Assembly: GCF_026788005.1 (NCBI RefSeq)
Contig: NZ_JABEPE010000008.1
Coordinates: 124,001-188,000 of the forward strand
Source: Alteromonas sp. a30
GTDB lineage: Bacteria > Pseudomonadota > Gammaproteobacteria > Enterobacterales > Alteromonadaceae
Direction of reading: 5' to 3'
DNA length: 64,000 bases
The notes under the pieces were generated by a model. The model was not told the origin of the DNA. It made no database searches and saw only the letters and a list, made by a program, of their open reading frames with translations. The position numbers and the translations under genes are program-made. Shown here piece by piece: positions 63,298 through 64,000 of the stretch (positions are counted from its first letter, which is position 1; every line of letters begins with the position of its first letter).

Positions 63298-63972
63298 ATG
63301 AACCACATTATTGAACACCTGTTAAACAAACGTACCTTATGGCAAGGACGCTATACCTCAAAACCTAAGCACCTTGTTAGCTCAGGTTATCCTGAGCTGG
63401 ATGTACAGTTAGATGGCGGCGTCCCCAAGCAAGGTGTAGTGGAATTACAAACTCAACTTGGCATCGGAGAACTTCGCTTACTCATTCCTTTTTTAACGGC
63501 ATTACACCAGCAGAAACGAACGCTAGTTTTTATTGCTCCACCTTTACATATTAATAGTGAAATGTTGCTGGCGAATGGATTCGAACTAGATAGAGTTTTA
63601 GTCATCCAAAGCCAAACTGACGCCGAAAAGCTTTGGGCAGCGGAACAATGCTTAAAAAGTGGTTGCTGTCATACTGTTTTGCTTTGGCAAAATCACCTGC
63701 AAGTACATCAAGTCAAGAGGCTGCAACTGGCAGCGCAAAAAGGCGACGCATTACAAGTTATCTTCCGCAATGAAGTACCTTGCCAAGAAGCCTTACCAAC
63801 CACGCTTAGTTTGCAACTTTACCCTAGTGTAGAAGGTATTCATGTGAAAATTCACCGACGTAAAGGCGCTTGGAATCGTGCTAACTTCAATGTGAATATG
63901 CAACCACATTGGCCAGAGCTTATTCGTCATAAAAATAACCTCATTGCCTTTCCCAAAGCGCGCACAGGCTAA
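63298..63972 (+). CDS. imuA: Translesion synthesis-associated protein ImuA
   Basis: This is a 224-aa RecA/SulA-related protein. The motifs SSGYPELDVQLDGGVPKQGVVELQ and GELRLLIPFLTAL correspond to the RecA-fold core without a proper Walker A. ImuA acts with ImuB and the error-prone polymerase DnaE2 in SOS mutagenesis. A LexA box and a directly following imuB-like start support the assignment. Confidence 0.9.
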   Translation: MNHIIEHLLNKRTLWQGRYTSKPKHLVSSGYPELDVQLDGGVPKQGVVELQTQLGIGELRLLIPFLTALHQQKRTLVFIAPPLHINSEMLLANGFELDRVLVIQSQTDAEKLWAAEQCLKSGCCHTVLLWQNHLQVHQVKRLQLAAQKGDALQVIFRNEVPCQEALPTTLSLQLYPSVEGIHVKIHRRKGAWNRANFNVNMQPHWPELIRHKNNLIAFPKARTG

Positions 63973-63985
63973 AGGAGTTTACCTG

Positions 63986-64000
63986 ATGTCTCCTCTTTGG
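63986..64000 (+). CDS. imuB: Start of the next gene, probably imuB (cut by window edge)
   Basis: Only five codons (MSPLW) are inside the window. AAAGGAG stands in good position before the ATG, 13 bp after imuA. ImuB-type Y-family polymerase homologues commonly start with a short hydrophobic-aromatic run like this and follow imuA. Confidence 0.5.

Overview
The window is chromosomal DNA of a gammaproteobacterium. The closest fit is a marine member of the Alteromonadales or a neighbouring group. This rests on gene content and order: coxBA-ctaG-coxC-surf1-ctaA-cyoE-sco, lexA/plsB divergent, ubiC-ubiA, kbl-tdh-glpE, radC-rpmB-rpmG divergent from coaBC-dut-slmA, and coaD-mutM. It also fits the presence of DUF1820, DUF2909, SlmA, a DUF3103-like protein and a Wzi-type outer-membrane protein. 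The genus is not determined. No tRNA, rRNA, insertion sequence or prophage was seen.

Layout. 1-5.1 kb: a CFA-synthase-like gene (cut by the window edge) with an SDR, a secreted DUF3103-like protein, a PLP-dependent Cys/Met-metabolism enzyme and a lone sulfotransferase. 5.1-13.6 kb: a complete cytochrome c oxidase cluster (structural subunits, heme A synthesis, copper insertion), mostly on the minus strand. 14.0-23.8 kb: a complete type I-C CRISPR-Cas locus (cas3, cas5c, cas8c with an internal cas11c start, cas7c, cas4, cas1, cas2) and an array of 14 repeats and 13 spacers. 24.0-35.5 kb: lexA, plsB, ubiA/ubiC, a fliL-like gene, glpE/tdh/kbl, waaA and a photolyase. 35.7-46.5 kb: an accessory stretch with small secreted and membrane proteins, a tight five-gene operon of unknown function (DUF2490-like barrel, ATP-grasp ligase, MFS with sensor domains, periplasmic binding protein, coiled-coil membrane protein), a Wzi-like protein and a GT9 enzyme. 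46.7-64 kb: housekeeping genes (coaD, mutM, rpmB/rpmG, radC, coaBC, dut, slmA), two TetR regulators, two peptidase-like genes, tpm, an EVE protein, a pair of small genes behind a Fur-like box, an iron-dependent alcohol dehydrogenase and an SOS-controlled imuA-imuB start.

The most interesting element lies in the 430-bp gap between cas3 and cas5. The minus strand there carries a pseudo-repeat. It keeps the 11-nt crRNA 5' handle of this locus, except that the last base is T instead of C. It also keeps a hairpin, but with a completely different, fully paired stem. The 17 nt that follow the handle match, with one mismatch at guide position 12, a site about 110 bp away. That site has TTC, the usual type I-C PAM, on its 5' side and abuts the probable promoter of an unrecognised 63-aa ORF and the cas5-cas2 operon. 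The arrangement reads as a stand-alone crRNA-like RNA that directs Cascade to repress its own operon, and possibly to hold down a small protein, comparable in logic to CreTA or CreR modules and to tracr-L. All of this is inferred from sequence alone.
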